Origin: Methanocella_A sp963792125
GTDB lineage: Archaea > Halobacteriota > Methanocellia > Methanocellales > Methanocellaceae
Length of the DNA: 64,000 nucleotides
Direction: 5' to 3'
NCBI GenBank assembly: GCA_963792125.1
Contig: CAWBVA010000012.1
Span: 496,001-560,000 of the forward strand
Below the pieces are notes generated by a model, which saw only the letters and a list, made by a program, of their open reading frames with translations, did not search any database and had not been told where the DNA came from. How positions within the stretch are numbered: the stretch's first letter is position 1; each line of letters starts with the position of its first letter. This document shows, piece after piece, positions 42,395-50,600 of this stretch. The translations under genes and the position numbers were made by a program.

Positions 42395-43102
42395 TCAGCG
42401 GACGCCGCTGGCCTGCATTGCAGTTCCGGAGAAGCTGGCCTGTGGCATTGCCTGGGCGTTGCCCTGGAAGCCAGCCGCTGCCGGAGCCGCGTTCCAGGAC
42501 GCCGTGCTGCCGAGACCTGACTGCGCAAGGTTCGAGGCCAGACCGCTCTGCAGTGCACCCTGCAGGTTCGGGCTAATAGACGATGCTGCTGCACCGTATG
42601 GCGCGCTCATCCCGGCGACAGCCGGGCTCGCACACGGAGATGCCGGTGCTGCACAACCCATGGACCCCAGAGGTACGGTGTATACCTGCGGGACCAGATT
42701 CGTAACGGGCACTGAGGTCGTCACTGGCACGATTCTGGGCACCGTGGTCGTGGTCACTGCCGGCTTGACGACGGGCACTGGTATCGTCTCCGGGACGATA
42801 ACGGCCTTGGGTACTGTCACCGGGCATATGCTGGTCGTCGGGACGACTACCGGTACCTGCTGGGGCACCGTGGCCGTGGACATGACCGGAACGTTGGTCG
42901 TGACCGGGACATTGCATGACACCTGTGCAATACAGTCCTGCGGTGCTCCGACAGCCACTGCGCCGGACGGGCCGCACGGGCCGCAGGCGCCGCCTAAGCC
43001 GGCGCCGATGCCCGGGCCGAACTGCGCAAATGCCGGCGCCGTGATCAATGCCAGCGAGAGCAGCGCGATTGCTGCTATTGAAATTTTGTATACCGTCTTC
43101 AT
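42395..43102 (-). CDS. Secreted Val/Pro/Thr-rich repetitive protein
   Basis: A 235-residue protein with a clear signal peptide (KTVYKISIAAIALLSLALITAPAFAQFG, cleavage after AFA). The mature part starts Gly/Cys-rich (GGACGPCGPSG) and continues with about 110 residues of irregular VPV or VP repeats roughly every eight residues (NVPVTTNVPV, VPQQVPVVVPTT, VPETIPVPVVKP, VPVTTSVPV). The C-terminal third is Ala/Ser/Gly/Gln-rich. ATG at 43100-43102 has GGGAGTG upstream; the frame opening at 43363 is a non-coding extension. No family recognised; a surface or sheath component is plausible. Confidence 0.7.
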   Translation of the reverse strand: MKTVYKISIAAIALLSLALITAPAFAQFGPGIGAGLGGACGPCGPSGAVAVGAPQDCIAQVSCNVPVTTNVPVMSTATVPQQVPVVVPTTSICPVTVPKAVIVPETIPVPVVKPAVTTTTVPRIVPVTTSVPVTNLVPQVYTVPLGSMGCAAPASPCASPAVAGMSAPYGAAASSISPNLQGALQSGLASNLAQSGLGSTASWNAAPAAAGFQGNAQAMPQASFSGTAMQASGVR

Positions 43103-43475
43103 AACTACACTCCCTACACTACCACAGATAAAATCGAGTTGTGATAAACGTTGCCAATTGAAAAAGTTGTTCGGAGGGCTCAATTTAATAAAATATAGCA
43201 AAATAGGCTCCTGATAAGCAAAATCGAGTGGTAAAATGCTCTGATTATATAATTGAATGATAATAGTACTTAAAACATTGAAATTAGTCTGATATGGCCG
43301 TGTAATATGAACGATAAATGCAGCGGTGGGGTTGCACGACACGGTGGTAATAATGGTAAGCACATATTAATGATGGCGGCATATCGGCCCCGCATCCGGG
43401 TTTCGCTTTACGGCCGGGCTATACATAAGTTTTATAATGATAGGCGCACTGCCATATATGGAGTGAAAAGAGAGA
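43103..43475. other. AT-rich gap between divergent genes, no gene seen
   Basis: About 370 bases, with promoters for the secreted protein (left) and fen (right). TTTTATAATG at 43430-43439 is a TATA-like box about 40 bases before the fen ATG. Confidence 0.45.
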
Positions 43476-44498
43476 ATGGGAGTCGATTTAGGCGATCTCG
43501 TCGAGCCCCGTGAGATCGAGCTGAAGGAGCTGAACAACAGCACCATCGCCATAGACGCTTTTAACACCTTATACCAGTTCCTGAGCATCATCCGACAGCA
43601 GGACGGAGCGCCGCTGGCTGACGACCGGGGCAACGTGACGTCCCACTTATCAGGCATCATCTACCGGGTGACCAACCTCGTCGAGGAGGGCGTCAAGCCG
43701 GTGTTCGTCTTCGACGGTAAGCCGCCGTCCTTGAAGGCTAAGACGATCAAGGCCAGGGCTGAGGTACGCGAAGCGGCCAGACAGATGTACGAGGCGGCGA
43801 GAGCGTCGGGCAGTACCGAGGCCTACAAGTATGCCCAGGCATCGACTTCTATCAACCAGCAGATCATTGCGGATGCAAAAGAGCTGCTGGGATACATGGG
43901 CGTCCCGTACCTGACTGCGCCTTCGGAGGGCGAGGCCGAAGCCTCTTACATGGTCATCAAAGGCAGCGCCGACTACGTGGGCTCGCAGGACTATGATTCG
44001 CTGCTCTTCGGGTCGCCACGCGTAGTAAGGAACATCACGATCACCGGCAAGCGGAAGATGCCCCGGAAGAATATCATGATCGATGTCAAACCGGAAGTCC
44101 TCGAACTGAACGAGGTACTGTCGAAGCTGGACATCACCAGAGAGCAATTGATCGACCTGGCCATTCTGGTGGGCACGGACTACAACCCGGGCATATACAA
44201 GGTCGGCCCGAAGACCGCGCTGAAGCTGGTCAGAAAGCACCCGAACGACATGCAGGGTATCTTCGACGAGCTTGGACAGACCGTGGAGAACTACGAGGGC
44301 ATCAAGCAGTTCTTCCTCCACCCGGACGTCACCGATAAATACGAGATCAAATGGGGCAAGCCTGAGCCAGAGAAGATCAAGCGGTTCTTATGCGAGGAGC
44401 ACAGCTTCTCGCCCGAAAGGGTCGATAAAGTGCTGGAACGGCTGGTCAAGGCCATGTCCGAGACCAAAAAGCAGAAGACACTATCGGCGTGGTTTTAG
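43476..44498 (+). CDS. fen: Flap endonuclease FEN-1
   Basis: A 340-residue structure-specific nuclease that trims 5' flaps during Okazaki fragment maturation and repair. The N domain has IAIDAFNTLYQFLS and VFVFDGKPPSLK. The I domain has APSEGEAEASYM with the metal-binding acidic residues and VGSQDYDSLLFG. The helix-hairpin-helix is LVGTDYNPGIYKVGPKTALKLV. The C-terminal QKTLSAWF is a PCNA-binding box. The ATG at 43476 follows a gap with a TATA-like box. The GxxExxY element begins 22 bases after its stop. Confidence 0.96.
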   Translation: MGVDLGDLVEPREIELKELNNSTIAIDAFNTLYQFLSIIRQQDGAPLADDRGNVTSHLSGIIYRVTNLVEEGVKPVFVFDGKPPSLKAKTIKARAEVREAARQMYEAARASGSTEAYKYAQASTSINQQIIADAKELLGYMGVPYLTAPSEGEAEASYMVIKGSADYVGSQDYDSLLFGSPRVVRNITITGKRKMPRKNIMIDVKPEVLELNEVLSKLDITREQLIDLAILVGTDYNPGIYKVGPKTALKLVRKHPNDMQGIFDELGQTVENYEGIKQFFLHPDVTDKYEIKWGKPEPEKIKRFLCEEHSFSPERVDKVLERLVKAMSETKKQKTLSAWF

Positions 44499-44519
44499 AT
44501 AGTCGTTCCTGAATCTTTT

Positions 44520-45182
44520 TATCCAGGCTCATGACCCTTTCAACACAAAGGCCACAATGGCCACAATGGCCACAAAGTACTTTTTTAAATTTTATAACTT
44601 AGCGAACTATTAAGTAGCTTGTAAATATAGTTAACTTATATGCAAATTGATGTAATTAAGTATAATGTAATAAATAACCGACATATTGAAGAAAATCCAA
44701 TTCCAGCATATATTGAAAAAGTCGGTGCTCACATTTTAGATTTAGCTTTTAAAATACATACCGAACGTGGGCCGGGCATGCTGGAAAAGACGTATGAGTT
44801 TTGTCTTTACAATGATTTAAATGATCTAGGTTTCTTTGTAAAATCACAAGTACGCCTACCGATTGTACATCATGGACATCGATTAGACGATGCTTATAGG
44901 GTTGATCTTATTGTAAACGATTGTGTTATTGTGGAATTAAAATCAATAGAAGGTTCAATACTACCTGTCCATAAATCCCAAGTATTAACTTATTTAAAAT
45001 CTGGAGGATATCGGTTAGGGCTGTTAATCAATTTTAATACAAAAAGCTTAAAAGATGGAATTGCTCGTATTGCGAACTAATTATTTCACTATTGTATAAC
45101 TCATTAGCCTATTATTTTATAGTACGTTGTGTACTTCGTGGCCTTCGTGGCCTTTGTGTTGAAAGGGTCATGAGCCTGGATA
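44520..45182. mobile_element. 663-base element with long inverted repeats enclosing a GxxExxY gene
   Basis: Bases 44520-44555 and the reverse complement of 45147-45182 are identical over 36 bases (starting TATCCAGGCTCATGACCC). Both arms continue inward with nine-base words, three copies of GGCCACAAT or similar on the left and two of GGCCACGAA on the right, each ending AAGTAC. The total arm length is about 52-61 bases. The interior is clearly more AT-rich than the surrounding genes. No target-site duplication is evident. The only gene inside is the GxxExxY ORF. Confidence 0.75.
44640..45080 (+). CDS. GxxExxY family protein (PD-(D/E)XK nuclease superfamily)
   Basis: A 146-residue protein with the family motif GMLEKTY. 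The family is placed in the PD-(D/E)XK nuclease superfamily. Matching residues are Glu in GMLEKTY, Asp in YRVDLIV and the E-x-K of IVELKSIEG, followed by HKSQVLTYLKSGGYRLGLLINFN. It is AT-rich with codon use unlike the neighbours (many AAA, TTA, ATT), so recently acquired or mobile. It lies precisely inside the inverted repeats of the 663-base element. A nuclease role in mobility of the element is inference; the cellular function of this family is not established. Confidence 0.8.
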   Translation: MQIDVIKYNVINNRHIEENPIPAYIEKVGAHILDLAFKIHTERGPGMLEKTYEFCLYNDLNDLGFFVKSQVRLPIVHHGHRLDDAYRVDLIVNDCVIVELKSIEGSILPVHKSQVLTYLKSGGYRLGLLINFNTKSLKDGIARIAN

Positions 45183-45246
45183 AGGCATTTCACAAAGCAT
45201 ATATCATTTCACGCCGTTAATTTCTATTTATAGAAGGTACCGAACC

Positions 45247-45921
45247 ATGAGCACTTACGAAGAACTCTCATCAAAACTCAAGTCTGCGCTGGGCCTGAAG
45301 GGCTCGCCTGTAGGAGTCAAACTCCTTCGAACCAGGGAGGAAATCCCTGCCGGGGTGCCGGAGATCGGCGAGAAGGTCAGGCACTGTGAGATGGTGCAGA
45401 AGGCCCGGAACGGCGATGTGTTCTACGCCACGAAGGACAAGCATGCCTGTGCCGGGGGCGCCGGGGCGCTGGGCGTCATGGAGACGCCGGAGAAGGTGCT
45501 GAACGGCGAGTTCTACTTCGGGCTGGGCGACTTCGGCTCGAAGGGCGCGGCAAAGCGGACTACAGGCTCGATCACGAGAGTGGACGAGGAACACGTGGCG
45601 ACGCTGTACGCGCCGCTGGAGAAAGCGGCCTTCAAGCCGGACGTCGTTGTGATCATCGGCAATCCGAAGCAGATGTTGCGCATAGCAAAAGCGAACATAT
45701 ATGCGCTCGGCGGCCGGAACTACGCCGACTTCTCGGGCATCCAGTCGGTCTGCGCCGATGCCGTCGCGGAAGTCTACATGACCGGCGAAGTGAACTTCAC
45801 GCTGGGCTGCATGGGCTCCCGGAAGAACGCGAAGATCGCCGATGAGGAAATGATTGTCGGTATCCCTGCGGAGAAGGTGCAGGAGATCGTCGATGCACTC
45901 GAGCGGTCGGCCCAGAAATAA
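45247..45921 (+). CDS. DUF169 family protein
   Basis: A 224-residue protein of the DUF169 family, common in methanogens and anaerobes and without known role. Features: ALGLKGSPVGVKLLRTREEIP, RHCEMVQKARNGDVFYATKDKHACAGGAGALG (conserved Cys), PDVVVIIGNPKQMLRI, and FTLGCMGSRKNAKIADEEMIVGIPAEK. The conserved cysteines suggest redox or metal binding. Monocistronic, just after the GxxExxY element. Confidence 0.85.
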   Translation: MSTYEELSSKLKSALGLKGSPVGVKLLRTREEIPAGVPEIGEKVRHCEMVQKARNGDVFYATKDKHACAGGAGALGVMETPEKVLNGEFYFGLGDFGSKGAAKRTTGSITRVDEEHVATLYAPLEKAAFKPDVVVIIGNPKQMLRIAKANIYALGGRNYADFSGIQSVCADAVAEVYMTGEVNFTLGCMGSRKNAKIADEEMIVGIPAEKVQEIVDALERSAQK

Positions 45922-46048
45922 AGAAATGCAGCACAGACCGGGTATATACCCTGCCCTGCGCCCGGTTTTTCGTTTTTTTCATTTATCGGTTTTTTATCTG
46001 CGCTCTGCGATCTTTGAATGGTGCGCGGGTTGAAGGACCTGTCTGAAG

Positions 46049-48274
46049 ATGGGGGGATTTGCCGCAGAGGCTATCAAGCACGATACAGTATCTTTTATCG
46101 CCTGGTGCCTGGACGGCCGGCTGCTGACCGCAAACCCGCAATTCTGCCTGCTTTCCGGGTATGCGGCAGAAGAGGCTGAAAGATTGAGGTGGCCGTCCAG
46201 TTTCACTGGCGAAGAGCTGGGAAGGCGTGTGGAAATGACCATGGAGGAGCTGGGCCGGGGAGAGCAATCCCGCCAGTTCGAGGGCAGCCTGGTCCGGAAG
46301 GATGGTACTGTGCTCCCTGTGGCCGTTTTTATGCATATGTACTATCCCCCCGAATCGAACGAGCCGGTCTTTTTTGCGTTCATCACGGACATCTCGGGAA
46401 TGAAAGCGCAGGAGAGACGGTTGCAGATGACGCAGTTCGCAGTGGATCATTTCACCGATTCATCGATCTGGCTGGATAGTAATGGTAGTATCCAGTACGT
46501 CAACGACAGGGTTTGCCAGATCATGGGCTATACCCGGGAGGAACTCCTGTCCATGAGCATCTGGACCCTGGACCCGCAGTACCCACCTGACAGGTACCGG
46601 GAGCTATGGCAGTCCGTCAGGAAGGGCGGCTGGGCACACCTCGAGTCGATCCTGTATACCCGCGATGGCCGGAAAGTGCCGATGGAAATCCACGCCAGCT
46701 ATATCCGGTTTGATGGCGTCGAGCGGATGATCGCCTTCCTGCGGGATATCACCGAGCGCAGGAACGCAGCGCAGGCGCTGGCGGAGAGCCAGGAAAAGTT
46801 CCGGGTTATGGCCGACACATCGGTGGCTTCTATCTTTCTTGTCCAGGATAACCGGTTCATCTATGCCAACCCGGCGGCATCAGCAATTACCGGGTACACG
46901 AACGAGGAAATCCTGGCAATGAATTTCTGGGAGCCGATACACGAGGAGTTCAGGGAGGGCTTAATAAAGTACGGCACCGACCTGCTGCACGGCGTAATGA
47001 TCCCCGGGCGGTTTGAGATCAAGTTCGTGAGGAAGGGTGGCGACGTAGGCTGGGCAGACCTGACAGTGGCACCGATACGGTACCATGGCAAGCCCGCAGG
47101 CGTAATCACGGCGCTGGACATCACCGAGCGCAAGCGGGCCGAGGAGGCGCTGAAGGAGAGCGAGGAAAAGTTTCGTGTCCTGTCCGAGCTGTCGCCGTCA
47201 GCCATCTTCATGTACCAGGGCAATAAACTCATCTACGCGAACCCGGCGGCCGTGCTGTTCACCGGGTTCTCCATGGGCGAGCTGTTGACGAAAAATTACT
47301 GGGAAATGGTCCACCCGGAGTACCGGGAGATGGTGAAGATGTACGGGCAGGCGCGGCAGAAAGGCGAGCCGGTGCCGACCAGGTACGAGGTCAAGTACAT
47401 CTCGAAAGCTGGCGAGGAACGGTGGGCGGAATTCACCGCAGGCTTCATCGAGTACCGGGGCATGCCAGCGGGCATCGTGACTGCATACGATATGACCGAG
47501 CGTAAGCACACGGAGATCGCCCTGCAGGATGCCAAGGCGCAGGCCGAGCTGTACCTCGACCTGATGGGCCACGACATCAACAACATGAACATGGCCGCAC
47601 TGGGGTTCCTCGAGCTGGCCGGCAATAAGCTCAAGTCCCGGGGATCGCTGGACAGTGACGATCTTGACCTGATCACTAACGCTATGGACTCCCTGATGAA
47701 CAGCTCGGACCTGATCGGCAGCGTACGGAAGCTACAGAAGGAGAGAAAAGGTGTCCTGAAGTCACAATATATCTGTCTGGGCCACGTCCTGGCCGAGGTG
47801 AAGGGGCGTTATTCGAGTGTCCCCGGCCGGGACATCACTATTACCTGCAGTTCGATCTGCGAATGCTGTGTGCAGGCTAACGAGCTGTTAATAGACGTGT
47901 TCTCGAACATAGTGGGAAATGCCATAAAACACTCCACCGGGTCGCTGGCTATCAATATGAGCCTGCGCAAGGCCGAGGAAAGCGGCGTAATATTCTGCAG
48001 GATCGTCATCGAAGATACCGGCCCGGGCATACCGGACGAACAAAAGCCCGGGATATTCGAGCGTGCCGGCAGGGAGCAGGCGAAATTGACAGGCAAAGGC
48101 CTCGGGCTATATCTGGTGAAGACGCTGGTGGACGACTTCCGGGGCAGAGTATGGGTAGAAGACAGAGTGCCTGGAGACTACAAGCAAGGCAGCCGGTTCG
48201 TGATCATGCTTCCTGCAGCAAAGGTCAGCGACGGCGATACCAGTGACGATGGGGCGCATGTATTCAGCGTTTAG
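46049..48274 (+). CDS. Multi-PAS sensor histidine kinase
   Basis: A 741-residue soluble sensor kinase. Four PAS domains in series: about 5-115 (AWCLDGRLLTANPQFCLLSGY), 130-245 (IWLDSNGSIQYVNDRVCQIMGY, DITERRNAAQAL), 250-370 (NRFIYANPAASAITGY, DITERKRAEEAL) and 375-490 (LIYANPAAVLFTGF, DMTERKHTEIAL). The kinase follows: an H-box LDLMGHDINNMNMAALGFLELA with its His near residue 510, an N-box ELLIDVFSNIVGNAIKHS, and G-boxes EDTGPGIPDEQKPGIFERAG and GKGLGLYLVKTLVDDF. No membrane helices, so it senses something inside the cell. No response regulator is adjacent, as is common in methanogens. Confidence 0.9.
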   Translation: MGGFAAEAIKHDTVSFIAWCLDGRLLTANPQFCLLSGYAAEEAERLRWPSSFTGEELGRRVEMTMEELGRGEQSRQFEGSLVRKDGTVLPVAVFMHMYYPPESNEPVFFAFITDISGMKAQERRLQMTQFAVDHFTDSSIWLDSNGSIQYVNDRVCQIMGYTREELLSMSIWTLDPQYPPDRYRELWQSVRKGGWAHLESILYTRDGRKVPMEIHASYIRFDGVERMIAFLRDITERRNAAQALAESQEKFRVMADTSVASIFLVQDNRFIYANPAASAITGYTNEEILAMNFWEPIHEEFREGLIKYGTDLLHGVMIPGRFEIKFVRKGGDVGWADLTVAPIRYHGKPAGVITALDITERKRAEEALKESEEKFRVLSELSPSAIFMYQGNKLIYANPAAVLFTGFSMGELLTKNYWEMVHPEYREMVKMYGQARQKGEPVPTRYEVKYISKAGEERWAEFTAGFIEYRGMPAGIVTAYDMTERKHTEIALQDAKAQAELYLDLMGHDINNMNMAALGFLELAGNKLKSRGSLDSDDLDLITNAMDSLMNSSDLIGSVRKLQKERKGVLKSQYICLGHVLAEVKGRYSSVPGRDITITCSSICECCVQANELLIDVFSNIVGNAIKHSTGSLAINMSLRKAEESGVIFCRIVIEDTGPGIPDEQKPGIFERAGREQAKLTGKGLGLYLVKTLVDDFRGRVWVEDRVPGDYKQGSRFVIMLPAAKVSDGDTSDDGAHVFSV

Positions 48275-48352
48275 TCGTGCTTAGATTGCTTCCCCACCGG
48301 TAGACTCTCCTGGACCCTGGCCAGGTCCTCATGAGTCTTTTTTAACATCTTC

Positions 48353-49279
48353 TCAGTCTCCAGATTGCCTGGTCAGTCCGGGCCCGTTCCTTCTCGGCCT
48401 TCTTGATGTGCTTTTCTGCCGCTCGTCTATGGAAACCTCCGGAAGATAATGAGCTACCGAACATTCGTGGTCGGCTTGCCCTGAGATCGCTCCGGCAGCG
48501 GCGGCCGGCGAGACCTGGCGGCGGGTAAAATAACTTTTGATAAATCCGACAATCTCTGTGTAAAGGATGACAGGGTCGTCGTCTGCAGACAGAGGAACGA
48601 CATGGTCTACCTCTAGCGTGATCAGGCCGTTGTAACGGTATTCATTGAGCCGCGACAGCAGCATGCCCAGTGGCAGCAGTCCCATGCCGGGTATCAGGTG
48701 TCCGGCCTCCGTCTGGCCCCCGTAGTCGCTGAAGTGGACGTTCTTGACCCTGGGTATCAGCATATCACAGGACAGGAGTATGTCCATACCCGAAGCCGCA
48801 CAGCTCGACACGTCGAAGTTAATGAAAACATCATGTGCATAGCTGAAGTCCCTCAGCCTTTTGATGTCGAGCACCGGATGCTGGAACTGCGTAGGCCTGC
48901 TGTTCTCGATGGTGACCTTTTCCTTCCCGTAAATTTCCTTGAAGAGGAGCACATTGTTCCTGAATATTCTTTGCGCCGGCCAGTTCAGCACCGATGCCCT
49001 CGGCACTTCGATGACCATGATGTCCGGGTCCAGCTCGTCCATGGCATAGCACTTACCGTGCATCAGGACTCCTGCTGTGCTCAGCGGGCTAGGAGCGATA
49101 ATGCTGCGGACGGGCATTTCGTGTTCCAGCGAGAGCAGGTTCAGCCGCTCATAGTCAGTGCTGAACGGGGGCTGGCAGAGCTCTACGCCGTCGAACCCGC
49201 AGCGCTCGGCAAAATCAAACATCCGGGCGTACTCTTTCACCTTGCCGGATGGCCGCAGCTGTAAGCAGACGTCGGGCAT
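48353..49279 (-). CDS. Sugar phosphate isomerase/epimerase-like TIM-barrel protein
   Basis: A 308-residue protein resembling the xylose isomerase-like/AP endonuclease 2 TIM-barrel family. MFDFAERCGFDGVELCQPPF near the start, VTIENSRPTQFQHPVLD, NVHFSDYGGQTEAGHLIPGMGLLPLGMLLSRL and YNGLITLEVDH are family-like, with His/Asp/Glu metal ligands plausible. From about residue 265 the sequence loses family likeness. Another frame there gives a natural helix (AEKHIKKAEKERARTDQA), so a frameshift near 48420 is possible. Substrate unknown. It lies just after the 3' end of the methanogenesis operon on the same strand. Confidence 0.75.
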   Translation of the reverse strand: MPDVCLQLRPSGKVKEYARMFDFAERCGFDGVELCQPPFSTDYERLNLLSLEHEMPVRSIIAPSPLSTAGVLMHGKCYAMDELDPDIMVIEVPRASVLNWPAQRIFRNNVLLFKEIYGKEKVTIENSRPTQFQHPVLDIKRLRDFSYAHDVFINFDVSSCAASGMDILLSCDMLIPRVKNVHFSDYGGQTEAGHLIPGMGLLPLGMLLSRLNEYRYNGLITLEVDHVVPLSADDDPVILYTEIVGFIKSYFTRRQVSPAAAAGAISGQADHECSVAHYLPEVSIDERQKSTSRRPRRNGPGLTRQSGD

Positions 49280-49327
49280 ATGGCAAAGATAATACGGATG
49301 AAAATAAATGGTATATCAGGGAAAAAG

Positions 49328-49798
49328 TCACATATTATAATATTTTTCCGTGATTTTGAGGTTCACGTCGCCCCTCATGGCATAGACCTTCGAGCTTGCG
49401 TCGTGATAAAGGATTTCCCGCTCCACCCGGTAGCCGTTATCCCGCAGGGCGTCGCCGATCGGGGTGACCTGCTCGCGCATGATGTCGACAAACTTTGCCG
49501 GATTCTCATTGACAGGAATGTCCACGATGGAATGGACGATCACCCGGTCGTCCATGATAAACTCGGAAACACGGTAGATGTGACCGTCCCGCTCTTCCTG
49601 CCCGATAACCTTGAACTCGACGTTCGCATAATTATCTGTCAGATAACGAGTGGTCGACAGTGTCGAATTAAGAAGTACATTAAACCAGGGTACCATGGTA
49701 TTATCACCGGGATAGTATTGCCCAATGTTTTTTGATAAATAAACAGGGGTGGACATCTCATGATGAGATGCCCGCCGACCAATATAGTCTTTTTGCAT
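49328..49798 (-). CDS. Unknown small protein at the end of the fwd operon (paralog at 63.2 kb)
   Basis: A 156-residue frame, or 142 residues if it starts at the second ATG (STPVYLS), near 49756. The body (WFNVLLNSTLSTTRYLTDNYANVEFKVIGQEE, RVSEFIMDDRVIVHSIVDIPVNENPAKF, EREILYHDASSKVYAMRGDVNL) is reminiscent of chorismate-lyase-like or UTRA folds, at low confidence. It directly follows fwdC (TAGATG). A closely similar gene follows the second fwdC at 63.6 kb, so it is bound to fwdC in this lineage. A role in formylmethanofuran dehydrogenase assembly or cofactor handling is a guess. Confidence 0.65.
   Translation of the reverse strand: MQKDYIGRRASHHEMSTPVYLSKNIGQYYPGDNTMVPWFNVLLNSTLSTTRYLTDNYANVEFKVIGQEERDGHIYRVSEFIMDDRVIVHSIVDIPVNENPAKFVDIMREQVTPIGDALRDNGYRVEREILYHDASSKVYAMRGDVNLKITEKYYNM
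49750..49773 (-). promoter_or_regulatory. Hairpin at the start of the unknown fwdC-linked gene
   Basis: GGGCATCTCAT and ATGAGATGTCC pair over 11 positions around a single base, and the right arm contains the second in-frame ATG. The same sequence is found unchanged in the copy at 63600-63623. Position may be off by one base. Confidence 0.5.
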
Positions 49799-50599
49799 CT
49801 ATGCTTTCACGTACAGGGTGCCTTTTCCGGCTTCTGCGCGGTCGCCAGTGTAGACTTTGAACGGCATCTTCTTGCCCTCGAAGTCCACTTCCTGCGTCTC
49901 CTTCAGCGCAAAACCCGGCATCATAGTCTCAATAGACCCAAGCACATATATAGTGCCACGAGTCATCTGAGCGCCGACACGACCCGGCGAATTACCGTAG
50001 ATCACAATCTTGCCACCGGGCTCCTTAGCACCGACAGCCCTTCCCGCATGGATACCCGCATTGATGTTAGCATTACCCATGACAGTGATCGTGCCTCCGA
50101 TCATATACTCGCCAATATCACAACCAGCGTTACCCTTCACAAGGATGTTACCACCCTTCATACCACGCCAGTCACCACGATAGCTCGCACCCGTATAGTT
50201 GCCGGCATTACCCTCTATGACGAGGTCGCCGCCTTCCATCTGGATACCCGCAAACGCGTCAGCATTGCCCTTTACCAGGATCTGGCCACCCTTCATCCAG
50301 GCGCCGCAATACATATCAACGTCGCCCTTACAAAGAATGGCACCGGCCGTCATCTTCGAGCCGATATACTTGACACGAGGAACGCTCCCGTTAATGACAA
50401 TGGCCAGTTCCGCAGCATCAGCGGCAGTCGAGCCGCTAATGTCGAAGAACTTGCCAAGGCGATGGGTGGTGTTACCCTCCCACACCTTCAAGTCACCAAT
50501 CTGCTGGAGCGTCTTTCCGGCAAAGTTGTCGGGCGTGATGCACTCGGCTTCAAGTACCAGGTACTTCTCGCCATTCGGGGTTAAGGTAATCTTTTCCAT
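49799..50599 (-). CDS. fwdC: Formylmethanofuran dehydrogenase subunit C
   Basis: A 266-residue FwdC, structural subunit of the tungsten or molybdenum enzyme that reduces CO2 to formylmethanofuran. The right-handed beta-helix of GXXGXXXG type is obvious from repeats such as GGQILVKGNADAFAGIQM, GGDLVIEGNAGNYTG, GGNILVKGNAGCDIGEYM, GGTITVMGNANINAGIHAG and GGKIVIYGNSPGRVGAQM. It starts at an ATG right after the fwdA stop (GGAGG upstream). A second fwdC, with almost the same sequence, begins at 63.65 kb. Confidence 0.95.
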   Translation of the reverse strand: MEKITLTPNGEKYLVLEAECITPDNFAGKTLQQIGDLKVWEGNTTHRLGKFFDISGSTAADAAELAIVINGSVPRVKYIGSKMTAGAILCKGDVDMYCGAWMKGGQILVKGNADAFAGIQMEGGDLVIEGNAGNYTGASYRGDWRGMKGGNILVKGNAGCDIGEYMIGGTITVMGNANINAGIHAGRAVGAKEPGGKIVIYGNSPGRVGAQMTRGTIYVLGSIETMMPGFALKETQEVDFEGKKMPFKVYTGDRAEAGKGTLYVKA

Positions 50600-50600
50600 G

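Noticed and set aside
44520..45182. Ordinary insertion sequence with transposase
   Set aside because: No DDE, HUH or serine recombinase motif is present; the only ORF is the GxxExxY nuclease-like protein, so it is reported as a candidate new kind of element.
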